64,000 nucleotides of DNA from Pseudarthrobacter sp. GA104 (GTDB lineage: Bacteria; Actinomycetota; Actinomycetes; Actinomycetales; Micrococcaceae), in contig NZ_WOWL01000001.1 in the NCBI RefSeq assembly GCF_009741265.1, forward strand, positions 3,162,001-3,226,000. The letters run 5' to 3'. Below, in pieces: positions 8,502 through 17,255 of this stretch. The translations under genes were made by a program, and so were the position numbers. The notes under the pieces were generated by a model. It was not told the DNA's origin and searched no databases. It worked only from the letters and a program-made list of their open reading frames with translations. Position 1 is the first letter of the stretch. Each line of letters starts with the position of its first letter.

Positions 8502-9746
8502 TTGAATATTGAAGATCACCCTGACGAGGTGCGCCAAAAAATAGCGGTTCTCCTCCTGACCCATTCGTACTGGCCAGAGAGCAGCCCGCCGCAGCGCAGG
8601 TGGAGCGCAATCGTGAGTGAGTTTCGCAAGCAAAGCTGGGACGTCGACGTTGTGACTCCCGTCGCGCATTCGCCTGCGGAAAGCCGCAAGGCTTTTGCAG
8701 GCATAGGGGGGAAGGTTTTTCGTTCCCAACCAGGGCCCAACGGTGAACGAATCCACCGTGTGCCTTTTTTGCCGCATGGAAAACGGCATTTATGGCGGCT
8801 CGTAGATCAGTGTTTTTCAGCGCTGTGGACGGTTCCTGCGGGTATGTTCACCCGACGAGCGGACGTGGTGATCGTGACCGTACCAAGTCTTCCCATGATG
8901 GCGGCCGGTTACTTGCTCGCACGTCTTCGCCGATTGCCTCTGGTTCTGGAAATGCGGGACGCATGGCCTGATCTGGCCCGCGACGCCCGACTGGTCCAGG
9001 GAAGTGTTAAGAGCGGATTCGAGATCTTCGCCGACTTCGTGCAACGGCGCGCCGACCTCGTCGTAACAGTCACGGATGGCTTCGCGGATGTGCTTCGCAG
9101 CCGGGGAATATCGAACGTTGCAACCATTTCCAACGGCCTGCACGTGAGCTCCCTGCCGGCTCTGCCTGCACCGCCCCTGAAGCGCGAGGTTTTCGAGGCG
9201 CTGTACCTTGGAAACCACGGCGAGAGCCAGAATCTGGAAACGTCGATCCGTGCGAGTGCTATTGTCGGCGACCGCATGCAGCTCCACATGGTGGGCTCGG
9301 GTTCCCGCAAGCCGCTACTGCAGAAGCTTGCTCGCGAGCTGGGCGCACCGGTGACTTTCCACCCTTCCCTGCACGGGCAGGATGTACTGGACCGTTATGC
9401 TTCGGCGGACACGTGCATCGTGTCACTCAGGGATGACTGGAAGTCGTTTGAGACCACAATCCCGTCCAAAACGTACGAGGTCCTCGCCCTAGGACGGCAT
9501 ACCACTGCCATGGTCCTGGGCGAGGCGGCGCGCGTGATAAGCGAAGCCGACGCCGGCGATATCGTCCCAAACGACCCCCAGGCTCTGGCCGGTCTGTGGC
9601 GGGGGCTCGCGGAGGACCGGACACGACTGGTCCGGAACGGAACAAGTCGTGCCTGGGTGCAGAACCATGCGGACTACGGTGTCCTTTCCCGCCGCTACAT
9701 GGACCTCATCCGGGACCTGCTTGCACTGAATGGCCGGGCAACGTGA
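8502..9746 (+). CDS. GT4-family glycosyltransferase (WbuB/WcaI-like)
   Basis: Predicted cytoplasmic GT-B glycosyltransferase of 414 residues. The N-terminal acceptor lobe starts with LLTHSYWPESSPPQRRW and contains the PLVLEMRDAWPDLARDARLV stretch typical of WbuB/WcaI-type enzymes. The C-terminal donor lobe has YLGNHGESQNLETSIRA and PSKTYEVLALGRHT, the E-x7-type donor site. The TTG at 8502 is 12 nt after the upstream stop and has a poor ribosome site; GTG 8529 is an alternative. The stop overlaps the next gene as GTGA. Donor and acceptor cannot be predicted. Confidence 0.85.
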   Translation: MNIEDHPDEVRQKIAVLLLTHSYWPESSPPQRRWSAIVSEFRKQSWDVDVVTPVAHSPAESRKAFAGIGGKVFRSQPGPNGERIHRVPFLPHGKRHLWRLVDQCFSALWTVPAGMFTRRADVVIVTVPSLPMMAAGYLLARLRRLPLVLEMRDAWPDLARDARLVQGSVKSGFEIFADFVQRRADLVVTVTDGFADVLRSRGISNVATISNGLHVSSLPALPAPPLKREVFEALYLGNHGESQNLETSIRASAIVGDRMQLHMVGSGSRKPLLQKLARELGAPVTFHPSLHGQDVLDRYASADTCIVSLRDDWKSFETTIPSKTYEVLALGRHTTAMVLGEAARVISEADAGDIVPNDPQALAGLWRGLAEDRTRLVRNGTSRAWVQNHADYGVLSRRYMDLIRDLLALNGRAT

Positions 9747-11521
9747 GATCAATGTGGCGGAATCTCCGCCTGACGTTTCGAACTGTGGCCGACAATCTTG
9801 TTGATGACCCCTTTCAGCTGTACCTCCAGGTCTCCCGTAGGCTTCCGGCAAAATATGTCATATTAGCCGCACGCCTGCTCCTCGCTACTTTCCCGGCGAA
9901 CTCAACCGCCATCCCCCTCGTGATGGCCGAGTTGCTCAGGGGTGATCATGCTGGGATGACACGACGTCTGCAGCTCGCCCTTGAGGGGTCTGTATCGTCC
10001 GGCAAGGCGGCGAAATTAGCGGAGCTTGCGTTAGCCGCCAATAATCTCGCTGTAGCGGATCAGTTCCTCAAGATTTCCGTCGGCGCCAGAGGCCATGCTG
10101 CTGCTCTTAGCCGGCGCTATTGGCACGTCGGCGCTGTCAGTAAAGCCATCGCCGCGCTCGGCGCCGGCTCGTCCAGGACCAGACCAGGCAGGCAACGGGC
10201 GCGGCTGGAGTCGGAACAAGCCCTGCTTCGCGGATGGGCGCCTGACCTTTCGCCGGTGCGGACGGAACCAGTTCCCAACCGCGTGCTGCACCTGCTCACT
10301 AATTCCATGCCTCACACCCAAAGCGGTTACGCCCAGCGGTCCCACTCGATTCTGATGGCACAGCAGGAAGCCGGCTGGGAGACGCTTGCCGTCACGCGTC
10401 TCGGCTATCCAGTCCTGGTAGGAAAGCTGGGTGCCAGCCAGGAAGACCTGGTGGACGGAGTGTGTTATCGGCGGCTGCTGCCAGCCCGCCTCGAGGCCAC
10501 CGCCACAGGGCGTCTCCAACAGCAGGCAGAGGAAACCCTGCGGGTGGCTCAAGAGTTCCGCCCCAGCATCATTCACACAACCACGCACTATGTTAACGGG
10601 GTGGTCGCGCGGGCGGTTGCCGAGTCCCTAGGGATTCCGTGGGTCTATGAGGTCCGAGGGCAGTTAGCTGATACTTGGGCGTCCACTAGGGGCATTGATG
10701 CCAAGGAGAGCGAACGTTACAGGCTTTTTCAGGAGCGCGAGACCGAAATCATGAGGTCCGCTGACAGAGTGATCACCCTAGGACAGGCCATGAAGGAGAA
10801 CATCTTGGCCGCCAAGGTGCCAGAGGGCAATGTTCTTGTAGCCCCCAACGCCATCGGTGGGGACTACCTGCTGAAGCCCCGGGAAGTGAGTGAGGCCCGC
10901 GGCCGGCTCGGGCTTGAGCAGGACGCGCAGATTATTGGGACAATCAGCAGCCTCGTGCCGTATGAAGGGCTCGACGATCTGATTGCAGCCTTCGCGCTCC
11001 TTGCACCTTCCAACCCGCAGTTGCGGCTGCTGGTCGTCGGTACGGGCGTGGCACTCCCGTCGTTGCAGGAGCAGGCGCGGAGGAGCGGGTTCGGGCATCG
11101 CATCACCTTTACTGGTTTGGTGCCCCGGGCGCGCGCTTCGCTCTACCACCAGGCCTTGGATGTCTTCGTTGTTCCGCGCAAGAACCTCGATGTAACCCGT
11201 TCGGTGACACCATTGAAGCCGGTTGAAGCATTGGCGAGCGCGCGGCCGGTGGTTGCAAGCGCGCTTCCAGCGCTGGCCGAAATCGTCGACGACGGCCGGA
11301 CTGGCCTGCTCGTCCCTCCGGAAGACCCGGCAGCGCTGGCAGACGCCTTAGCCTCCCTCCTTGCTCACCCCTCCCTGAGGCGGAGCATGGGAACTTCCGG
11401 GCGGGAACGCATGTTGGCCACTCGGACCTGGGAAGCTAACGCTGCGGTTTGTGTGCAGGTCTACAGTACTTTAGCGACAGAAAATCAAGGAGAGTCCGCT
11501 AGTGTCCGCAAAAAGGGCTAA
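9743..11521 (+). CDS. GT4-family glycosyltransferase with helical N-terminal extension
   Basis: 592 residues from GTG 9743, which overlaps the upstream stop (GTGA); ATG 9752 is equally possible. The first 160 residues are an Ala/Leu-rich, probably alpha-helical repeat-like region (LLRGDHAGMTRRLQLALEG, AKLAELALAANNLAVADQFL). A GT-B domain follows, with HTQSGYAQRSHSI, IPWVYEVRGQLADTWAST, NVLVAPNAIGGDYL, the donor-lobe motif TPLKPVEALASARPVVAS and GLLVPPEDPAALADAL. These are typical of GT4 enzymes using nucleotide sugars in exopolysaccharide synthesis. It overlaps the ABC permease gene downstream by 20 nt. Confidence 0.85.
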   Translation: MRSMWRNLRLTFRTVADNLVDDPFQLYLQVSRRLPAKYVILAARLLLATFPANSTAIPLVMAELLRGDHAGMTRRLQLALEGSVSSGKAAKLAELALAANNLAVADQFLKISVGARGHAAALSRRYWHVGAVSKAIAALGAGSSRTRPGRQRARLESEQALLRGWAPDLSPVRTEPVPNRVLHLLTNSMPHTQSGYAQRSHSILMAQQEAGWETLAVTRLGYPVLVGKLGASQEDLVDGVCYRRLLPARLEATATGRLQQQAEETLRVAQEFRPSIIHTTTHYVNGVVARAVAESLGIPWVYEVRGQLADTWASTRGIDAKESERYRLFQERETEIMRSADRVITLGQAMKENILAAKVPEGNVLVAPNAIGGDYLLKPREVSEARGRLGLEQDAQIIGTISSLVPYEGLDDLIAAFALLAPSNPQLRLLVVGTGVALPSLQEQARRSGFGHRITFTGLVPRARASLYHQALDVFVVPRKNLDVTRSVTPLKPVEALASARPVVASALPALAEIVDDGRTGLLVPPEDPAALADALASLLAHPSLRRSMGTSGRERMLATRTWEANAAVCVQVYSTLATENQGESASVRKKG

Positions 11522-12389
11522 ATTGCCGGCCCCCGCCGCCATCCAGCCATTGTCCGTGGATATGCGAAAGCTTACCCGTGTCGGTTCCCGGCCGGGCTTT
11601 CTTGACTATCTGGTTCAGCTGTGGGATTTCCGGCAATTTATTTTTTATGACGCCCGCGCGAGAGTACAGAGTGGCACCCGGCGGGACCGGCTCGGAAGCG
11701 CCTGGCTGCTGCTGAATCCAATTTTCAACGGCCTAACCTATTACCTCATTTTCGGGGTACTACTGCAGACCAGCCGAGGTATCGATAACTTCATTGGCTA
11801 TCTTGTGGTCGGCATCTTCCTTTTCCAGTTCAGCTCCGGAGCAATTACTGCTGGTGCCCGCTCCATACGCAGCGGGAAGTCCGTGGTTCAGGCGTTCAAC
11901 TTTCCCCGTGCGGCGCTTCCCCTGGGCGCGAACATTAGGGAAGTGCTGTCCGCGGTTCCATTGATTCTCGGAATGCTGCTGATCATAGTTGTGTTTCCCC
12001 CGGCGGAAACCATCTCTTGGCTGTGGCTCCTGGTTGTCCCCGCAGTGCTCCTGCAGGCGGTGTTCAACTTGGGCGTAGGGATGATCCTGGCGCGAGTCAT
12101 ATCCAAGGTCCACGATGTCACACACCTGCTGCCCTTTTTCCTTCGGGCTTGGATGTATGCTTCGGCAGTCTTTTATTCTTACGAGCGTTTTATCACCGAC
12201 CAGGCCCTCCTTGAGGTAATGACTCTGAACCCCCTGTTCAACGTCATTGACATCGTCCGGGACTGCGTACTCTATGACACGGTCCCTGCCTGGGAATCCT
12301 GGGCAAGCCTTGCCTGCGTGGCACTGGCGGCCCTGATGATAGGCCTCGTCTTTTTCTGGAAGGGAGAAGAAACCTATGGTCGCGATTGA
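11502..12389 (+). CDS. ABC-2 type polysaccharide export permease (Wzm/TagG-like)
   Basis: Integral membrane half of an exporter for lipid-linked polysaccharide or teichoic acid. The 295 residues contain about six transmembrane segments starting near residue 65 (NPIFNGLTYYLIFGVLL), with the ABC-2 family stretches ARVQSGTRRDRLGSAWLLLNP and LRAWMYASAVFYSYERF and the reentrant-loop-like LNPLFNVIDIVRDCVLY. The GTG start has AAGGAGAG about 8 nt upstream. It overlaps the end of the preceding glycosyltransferase and the start of the ATPase gene, so the pair is co-translated. Confidence 0.92.
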   Translation: MSAKRAKLPAPAAIQPLSVDMRKLTRVGSRPGFLDYLVQLWDFRQFIFYDARARVQSGTRRDRLGSAWLLLNPIFNGLTYYLIFGVLLQTSRGIDNFIGYLVVGIFLFQFSSGAITAGARSIRSGKSVVQAFNFPRAALPLGANIREVLSAVPLILGMLLIIVVFPPAETISWLWLLVVPAVLLQAVFNLGVGMILARVISKVHDVTHLLPFFLRAWMYASAVFYSYERFITDQALLEVMTLNPLFNVIDIVRDCVLYDTVPAWESWASLACVALAALMIGLVFFWKGEETYGRD

Positions 12390-13266
12390 TGAAGCCCAGT
12401 TCCTCGACGGTCCGCCGTGCGTCGTGATCGACAAAGTCGAAATGACCTATCGCGTCGAGTCCTCGGATGACAGGTCAGCCTCCTCCCGAGGACCCAGGGG
12501 TGTTCTCCGGAAGCTCCTTCGAAGGCGCAACCTGGTGACAGTGCACGCCTTGAAAGAAATATCTTTGGTAGTCGAGCGCCGCGAATCAGTAGGAATCATC
12601 GGGCGCAACGGGTCCGGAAAGAGCACCATGATGAAGCTCATAAGCGGGCAGGCGGCGCCCACAAAGGGGGGTGTGTTTGCCTCAAGCACACCCATCCTGC
12701 TGGGCGTCAACGCAGCGCTTGTCCCTGAGCTTTCGGGAGATCAAAATGTGGTGCTCGGCTGCCTCGCCATGGGCATGGATATGGCGGAAATCGACGAGCA
12801 GTTCGAAAGCATCGTTGAACTTTCAGGCCTGGACTCAGCCATCTACCTGCCTATGAAGTCGTACTCATCAGGCATGGCCTCGCGGCTTCGTTTCGCGATT
12901 GCAGCCGCTGTCAATCCGGAAATTCTCTTGGTGGACGAGGCACTCAACACCGGAGACGCCCAGTTCAGCAATCGCAGCAAGGCGCGAATGGACGAGCTCA
13001 GGGCTCAGGCTGGCTGTGTATTCATCGTCAGCCACAGCCTGGATACCATCCGCGACATGTGCAGCCGGGTGATCTGGCTGGATAAAGGCGAACTCATCAT
13101 GGATGGGACGCCTGAAGAAACCACGAAGCTGTACCAGGATTTTTCGTCTCACCTGTCCAAGGGGAACAACATCAGCGCTGAGCGGATCAAAACCGAAGCC
13201 CGGGCAAAGCTCGTAGCCACGCAAGTCCTGGAGCGCGCCAGCGGCCGCCGGACGGAGGGACGCTGA
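12376..13266 (+). CDS. ABC polysaccharide exporter ATPase (Wzt/TagH-like)
   Basis: Nucleotide-binding subunit partnered with the overlapping permease gene. Of 296 residues, Walker A is GRNGSGKST (76-84), the signature region is SYSSGMASRLRFA (about 162-174), Walker B is ILLVDEAL (about 183-190) and the switch His lies in VSHSLDTI. The stretch VNAALVPELSGDQNVVLG is typical of Wzt/TagH/RfbB exporters. About 45 residues follow the core, too few for the carbohydrate-binding domain found in E. coli O9a Wzt, so export is probably not coupled to recognition of a capped chain end. ATG with GGGAGAAG upstream; the stop overlaps the next start (TGATG). Confidence 0.92.
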   Translation: MVAIDEAQFLDGPPCVVIDKVEMTYRVESSDDRSASSRGPRGVLRKLLRRRNLVTVHALKEISLVVERRESVGIIGRNGSGKSTMMKLISGQAAPTKGGVFASSTPILLGVNAALVPELSGDQNVVLGCLAMGMDMAEIDEQFESIVELSGLDSAIYLPMKSYSSGMASRLRFAIAAAVNPEILLVDEALNTGDAQFSNRSKARMDELRAQAGCVFIVSHSLDTIRDMCSRVIWLDKGELIMDGTPEETTKLYQDFSSHLSKGNNISAERIKTEARAKLVATQVLERASGRRTEGR

Positions 13267-15170
13267 TGACCCTTCTGAAGGATACCCGGACAGCCCTATG
13301 GCATCTGCGCGACGGCGGACCCGCCCAATTCAAGGAGTGGCTGCGGCGTCGGGACGGTGCTAACCAGGGCGGCGGCCGTTCCGTTGTCCGGCGCGGCCGC
13401 ACCAAGGCGCGACGGGATCAGGAGCAGCCGCTGTCGTTTGCCCCGCACCGTATCCCCGACCGTCCCCCCAGGCGACGCGATCTCACAGTCGCCGTTATCC
13501 TGGACGATTTCTCTGCCTCGGCGTTCTCCTTCGAATGGAACCTCGTGCTCCTTCGCAAGGATGCGTGGCTGCAGCAACTGACGGAGACCAAGATCGATTT
13601 CCTGTTCGTCGAATCGGCGTGGAACGGGAATGCAGGTTCCTGGAAGTTCCAGCTGACGGGGACGTCCGGGCCCAAACCGGATTTCCTGGCCCTCATGGAC
13701 TGGTGCCGTGAGCACTCCGTTCCTACCGTCTTCTGGAACAAGGAGGACCCACCGCACTATGACGACTTCCTGCCGGCCGCGCGGCGGTTCGATGTCGTGT
13801 TCACCAGTGATTCAGGCCGGATTCCCTCCTATCTGGCGGATCTGGGGCATGACCGGGTAGCTGTGCTGCCGTTCGCAGCCCAACCGGCCATTCACAATCC
13901 CATCCGGGCCGGTGAGGACCGGCATTCCCGCGGCGTTGCTTTCGCAGGAATGTACTTTGCCCACAAGTATCCCGAGCGGCGCCAGCAGATGGACATGCTC
14001 CTGACGGCGGCGCGAAGGGCTGGCAGCCACTCAGGACCGGAATTGGAAATTTTTTCCCGCCAACTCGGAGGTGACTCCAATTATCAGTTTCCTGTGCCGT
14101 TCAGCGAGAACGTGGTTGGGTCGCTGGACTATGCACGGATGCTCACGGCTTACCGGAACTACAAAGTGTTCCTCAACGTCAACTCGGTGGTCGACTCGCC
14201 CAGCATGTGTGCCCGCAGGATTTTTGAAATCACCGCGTCCGGGACGCCGGTGGTCTCCGCCCCCAGCACGGCGATTGGCCGCTTCTTTGGGCCGGACGAA
14301 GTGCTTGTGGCCCGCTCAGAGGAGCAGGGGGAACACCAGATCCGTATGCTTGCACGCAGCCCTGAACTCAGCGACCGCGTGGTCCATAAAGGGCAGCGCC
14401 GAATTTGGGCCGGGAATACCTACGCCCACCGCGCAGAGACAGTCGTAGCCTCTGTCCTGCCCGAACGCAGTCAGCCAGTGGCACTGCCTTCCGCCAGCGC
14501 CTTGGTACCAACCATCCGGCCTCATCAGCTGGAACACGTCTTCGCCACCGTGGGCAGTCAGGTGGGGGTCGACCTGGAACTGGTGTTGCTCACCCACGGC
14601 TTTGAGGCCGACGAAACCCGGCTGCGGCTGATGGCCAACCAGCACGGTGTCCGGCGCTACCAGGTCCTGACTGCTCCTCGAGACTTATCCCTCGGGGAGT
14701 GCCTGAATTTGTGCGTCACTGCCGCTACAGGGGAGGTGCTGACGAAGATGGACGACGACGACCACTACGGACCGAATTACCTCGCGGACCTGCTCTACGC
14801 GCTGGACTACTCCAAGGCCGAGGTAGTTGGGAAGCTTGCCCATCACATGCACTTCGCCTCGAACAAGGCCACAGTTCTGCGCATGCCGCATCTGGAGCAT
14901 ACTTATACCCGGATCGTTATGGGTCCCACGATCACCGCCCGAAGGGAAGTCTTTGAGGCCCACCCTTTCGAGCCGCTAAACCGGGGAGAAGACACAGCCT
15001 TCCTAAGAGCTGTCACGACGGCGGGCGGGTCCATCTATTCAGCCGACAGGTTCAACTTCTGCCAAATGCGGAGCACCGAGGGTCATACCTGGGACGTCTC
15101 CGACGAGGAGTTGGCCGCATCCGGCGAAATCAAGTTCTTTGGGGATCCCAAAGAACACATCACCGTCTAA
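13266..15170 (+). CDS. Two-domain glycosyltransferase: CgeB/GT-B-like plus GT-A-like
   Basis: 634 residues. After a basic N-terminus (RRRDGANQGGGRSVVRRGR), residues about 70-395 resemble the CgeB/DUF3880 type of GT-B transferase: NKEDPPHYDDFLPAARRFDVVFT, GVAFAGMYFAHKYPERR, and the donor-lobe SMCARRIFEITASGTPVVSA. Residues about 415-634 look like a GT-A domain with TKMDDDDHYGPNYLADLL, in which the DDDD run could supply the metal-binding DxD. The enzyme may add two sugars, or one half may be structural. It begins by TGATG overlap with the ABC ATPase gene. Confidence 0.8.
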   Translation: MTLLKDTRTALWHLRDGGPAQFKEWLRRRDGANQGGGRSVVRRGRTKARRDQEQPLSFAPHRIPDRPPRRRDLTVAVILDDFSASAFSFEWNLVLLRKDAWLQQLTETKIDFLFVESAWNGNAGSWKFQLTGTSGPKPDFLALMDWCREHSVPTVFWNKEDPPHYDDFLPAARRFDVVFTSDSGRIPSYLADLGHDRVAVLPFAAQPAIHNPIRAGEDRHSRGVAFAGMYFAHKYPERRQQMDMLLTAARRAGSHSGPELEIFSRQLGGDSNYQFPVPFSENVVGSLDYARMLTAYRNYKVFLNVNSVVDSPSMCARRIFEITASGTPVVSAPSTAIGRFFGPDEVLVARSEEQGEHQIRMLARSPELSDRVVHKGQRRIWAGNTYAHRAETVVASVLPERSQPVALPSASALVPTIRPHQLEHVFATVGSQVGVDLELVLLTHGFEADETRLRLMANQHGVRRYQVLTAPRDLSLGECLNLCVTAATGEVLTKMDDDDHYGPNYLADLLYALDYSKAEVVGKLAHHMHFASNKATVLRMPHLEHTYTRIVMGPTITARREVFEAHPFEPLNRGEDTAFLRAVTTAGGSIYSADRFNFCQMRSTEGHTWDVSDEELAASGEIKFFGDPKEHITV

Positions 15171-15186
15171 AAAGGGGAAAAGGAAA

Positions 15187-16440
15187 TTGACAGCTATTGA
15201 GACCGTTGCGGTCATCGGCCTGGGCTATATCGGGTTGCCTACCGCGGCGATTTTGGCCACGAATGGCATCGACGTTATTGGCGTTGACGTCAACCAGGGC
15301 ACCGTAGATGCCGTGAACCGTGGCGAGGTCCCCTTTGTAGAGCCGGACCTGGCGGTGCACGTTGCCGGCGCGGTGAGCCAGGGCCAGTTGAAGGCCACCA
15401 CGGATACTCCCGCGGCGCAGGCCTATATCGTTGCTGTTCCCACGCCGTTCCTTGCTGACCGCTCGGCCGACCTCAGTTACATTGAGGCGGCGGCTCGAGG
15501 AATCGCGCCACAGCTGCAGGGCGGCGAATTGGTCATCCTTGAGTCGACGTCCCCGCCCGGTGCAACACGGCACTTGGCCGACTTTATCTTGGCGCTGCGC
15601 CCGGATCTGTCCCTCGATGGTGCAGACGATGCCCCGGTGGTGCACTTCGCGCACTGTCCCGAACGCGTGCTGCCGGGCCGGGTCATGATCGAACTGGTCA
15701 CGAACGACCGGATCGTGGGCGGCATAACGGCGGAGGCAGCCACTTTGGCTCAGGAGCTCTACTCGGTCTTCTGCCAGGGAGAGATCCTGGTCACGGACGA
15801 CGTGACCGCTGAGATGGCCAAGCTCGTGGAAAACTCTTACCGCGACGTCAACATCGCTTTCGCAAACGAGCTGTCTATCATCAGCGAGAAGATCGGCATT
15901 GACGTGTGGGAACTCATTCGCCTGGCAAACCACCACCCCAGGGTGAACATTCTTCAGCCCGGCCCAGGTGTCGGCGGCCACTGCATTGCGGTTGATCCGT
16001 GGTTCATTGTGGCAGCAGCGCCCGACGAGTCTCGCCTGATTCGAACCGCCCGTGAGGTCAACGATGCGAAGCCCGAGTGGGTCTTCCAGCAGATCATTTC
16101 GGCGCTGGAAGGCCTTCCCGCCACCGCCGAGATCGCCGTTCTTGGCCTGGCTTTCAAGGCCAACATCGATGACCTCCGTGAGTCACCAGCGATCGAGATT
16201 GCCGTCCACCTGGCTGAGTCCATGCAGGGCCGGAAGATCAACGTCGCCGAGCCGCATATCGAAGAACTGCCCAGGCAACTGGCGGGCCGCAGCAATGTGG
16301 AACTGTTGTCCCTGGATGAATCGATCCAGCGTTCCGAAGTGGTGGTGGTTCTTGTGGACCATGACGATGTCAAGGCGGTCACATCGGACTCCCTGGCAGG
16401 CAAGACGGTTATCGACACCCGGGGGGCGATACTGGCATGA
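15187..16440 (+). CDS. wecC: UDP-N-acetyl-D-mannosamine dehydrogenase, WecC-type
   Basis: NAD-dependent four-electron oxidation of UDP-ManNAc to UDP-ManNAcA. 417 residues from TTG 15187, preceded by a purine-rich GGGGAAAAGG. A TTG at 15139 is also in frame but lies inside the previous gene. Visible are the Rossmann motif VIGLGYIGLPTAAILA (about 8-23), the EST in VILESTSPPG, the substrate-site NSYRDVNIAFANEL, and catalytic Cys266 in GVGGHCIAVDPWF. The form NHHPRVNILQPGPGVGGHC distinguishes WecC enzymes from UDP-glucose dehydrogenases. The partner epimerase WecB lies at the far end of the locus on the other strand. Confidence 0.92.
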   Translation: MTAIETVAVIGLGYIGLPTAAILATNGIDVIGVDVNQGTVDAVNRGEVPFVEPDLAVHVAGAVSQGQLKATTDTPAAQAYIVAVPTPFLADRSADLSYIEAAARGIAPQLQGGELVILESTSPPGATRHLADFILALRPDLSLDGADDAPVVHFAHCPERVLPGRVMIELVTNDRIVGGITAEAATLAQELYSVFCQGEILVTDDVTAEMAKLVENSYRDVNIAFANELSIISEKIGIDVWELIRLANHHPRVNILQPGPGVGGHCIAVDPWFIVAAAPDESRLIRTAREVNDAKPEWVFQQIISALEGLPATAEIAVLGLAFKANIDDLRESPAIEIAVHLAESMQGRKINVAEPHIEELPRQLAGRSNVELLSLDESIQRSEVVVVLVDHDDVKAVTSDSLAGKTVIDTRGAILA

Positions 16441-17255
16441 CGTTCTCCTTCGATAACCTCACCCTTGGCACGGACAGGATCCTTGGTCTTGATGCGGCCG
16501 CAGATCTGACGGCGGACGAACCAGTTCCGGGCCCGGCGCTGATAATTGCCGGCGCTTCCACCCCGGCGCCAGAAGTGCGCCACACTCTCTCAGACGCCGT
16601 GATTGCGCGAAGCGTGGAGGACTTCCGTTCCATTCGTTTCGTTGAAGTTCAACATTTTGTGGTCACTGCGGATGGGTTCAGCCTCGCGCTGGACCTCTTG
16701 GAATCGGGCGACTTGGACCCCGGTTCCCCCGTCGCCTGGAACCTGGGTCTGCCCCTGACCGAGACCCTGGAGCGGCTGAATGCCGTTGGCTTTCCGGAAG
16801 GTGTCGCTGTGCGAAGGATCAGCGGTGACGCGGAGAATTCGGTTGTCACCACGGCTGGTGGCTCGGGCCTCCAGTTGGACTTTGCAAGCTTTAGTGCCGG
16901 TCTGGAAGTGGCTGCTGCATTGCTTGGGCATGGTGGCCGGGCGACCAGCCCGTACTACCAAGAAGGGACAGTCCAGGCTCTCGCTCTACTGCGACAAAAA
17001 CACCTCAGCGTGCTTGAGAGTTTGTCGCACGTCGACATCGAAAGTCCGGCGGCTGCTGTGGGTCCAGATGCACCCGCCGCGGACGGTTCCCGGCTCGAGA
17101 ATGATTTGATTCTCCTCAAGAGGCGCTATGACGCCCTGGACCGGAAATACACCGCCCTCTCTAACTCGCGTCTGGGTGCGCTTACCCTCCGACTCTGGGC
17201 GCGTAAGAACCCGCGCCAGCACAAGGCCATCTCAGCAAAGGACGGCGAGAAGTGA
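16437..17255 (+). CDS. Protein of unknown function with C-terminal coiled coil, in polysaccharide locus I
   Basis: 272 residues; no family recognised. Residues 1-185 appear to be a globular alpha/beta domain with many short hydrophobic strands (ALIIAGASTPAPE, VQHFVVTADGFSLALDLL, VAVRRISGDAENSVVTTAGG). A linker leads to a likely coiled coil at about 225-250 (LENDLILLKRRYDALDRKYTAL) and a basic C-terminus (LRLWARKNPRQHKAI). No signal peptide or membrane segment is visible. It overlaps wecC (ATGA) and the next glycosyltransferase (GTGA), so it is part of the operon core. A scaffold or accessory role is only a guess. Confidence 0.75.
   Translation: MTFSFDNLTLGTDRILGLDAAADLTADEPVPGPALIIAGASTPAPEVRHTLSDAVIARSVEDFRSIRFVEVQHFVVTADGFSLALDLLESGDLDPGSPVAWNLGLPLTETLERLNAVGFPEGVAVRRISGDAENSVVTTAGGSGLQLDFASFSAGLEVAAALLGHGGRATSPYYQEGTVQALALLRQKHLSVLESLSHVDIESPAAAVGPDAPAADGSRLENDLILLKRRYDALDRKYTALSNSRLGALTLRLWARKNPRQHKAISAKDGEK

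Noticed and set aside
15139..15186. Longer wecC start inside the preceding glycosyltransferase
   Set aside because: The TTG at 15187 has a purine-rich ribosome site and gives the usual short N-terminus before the Rossmann motif.
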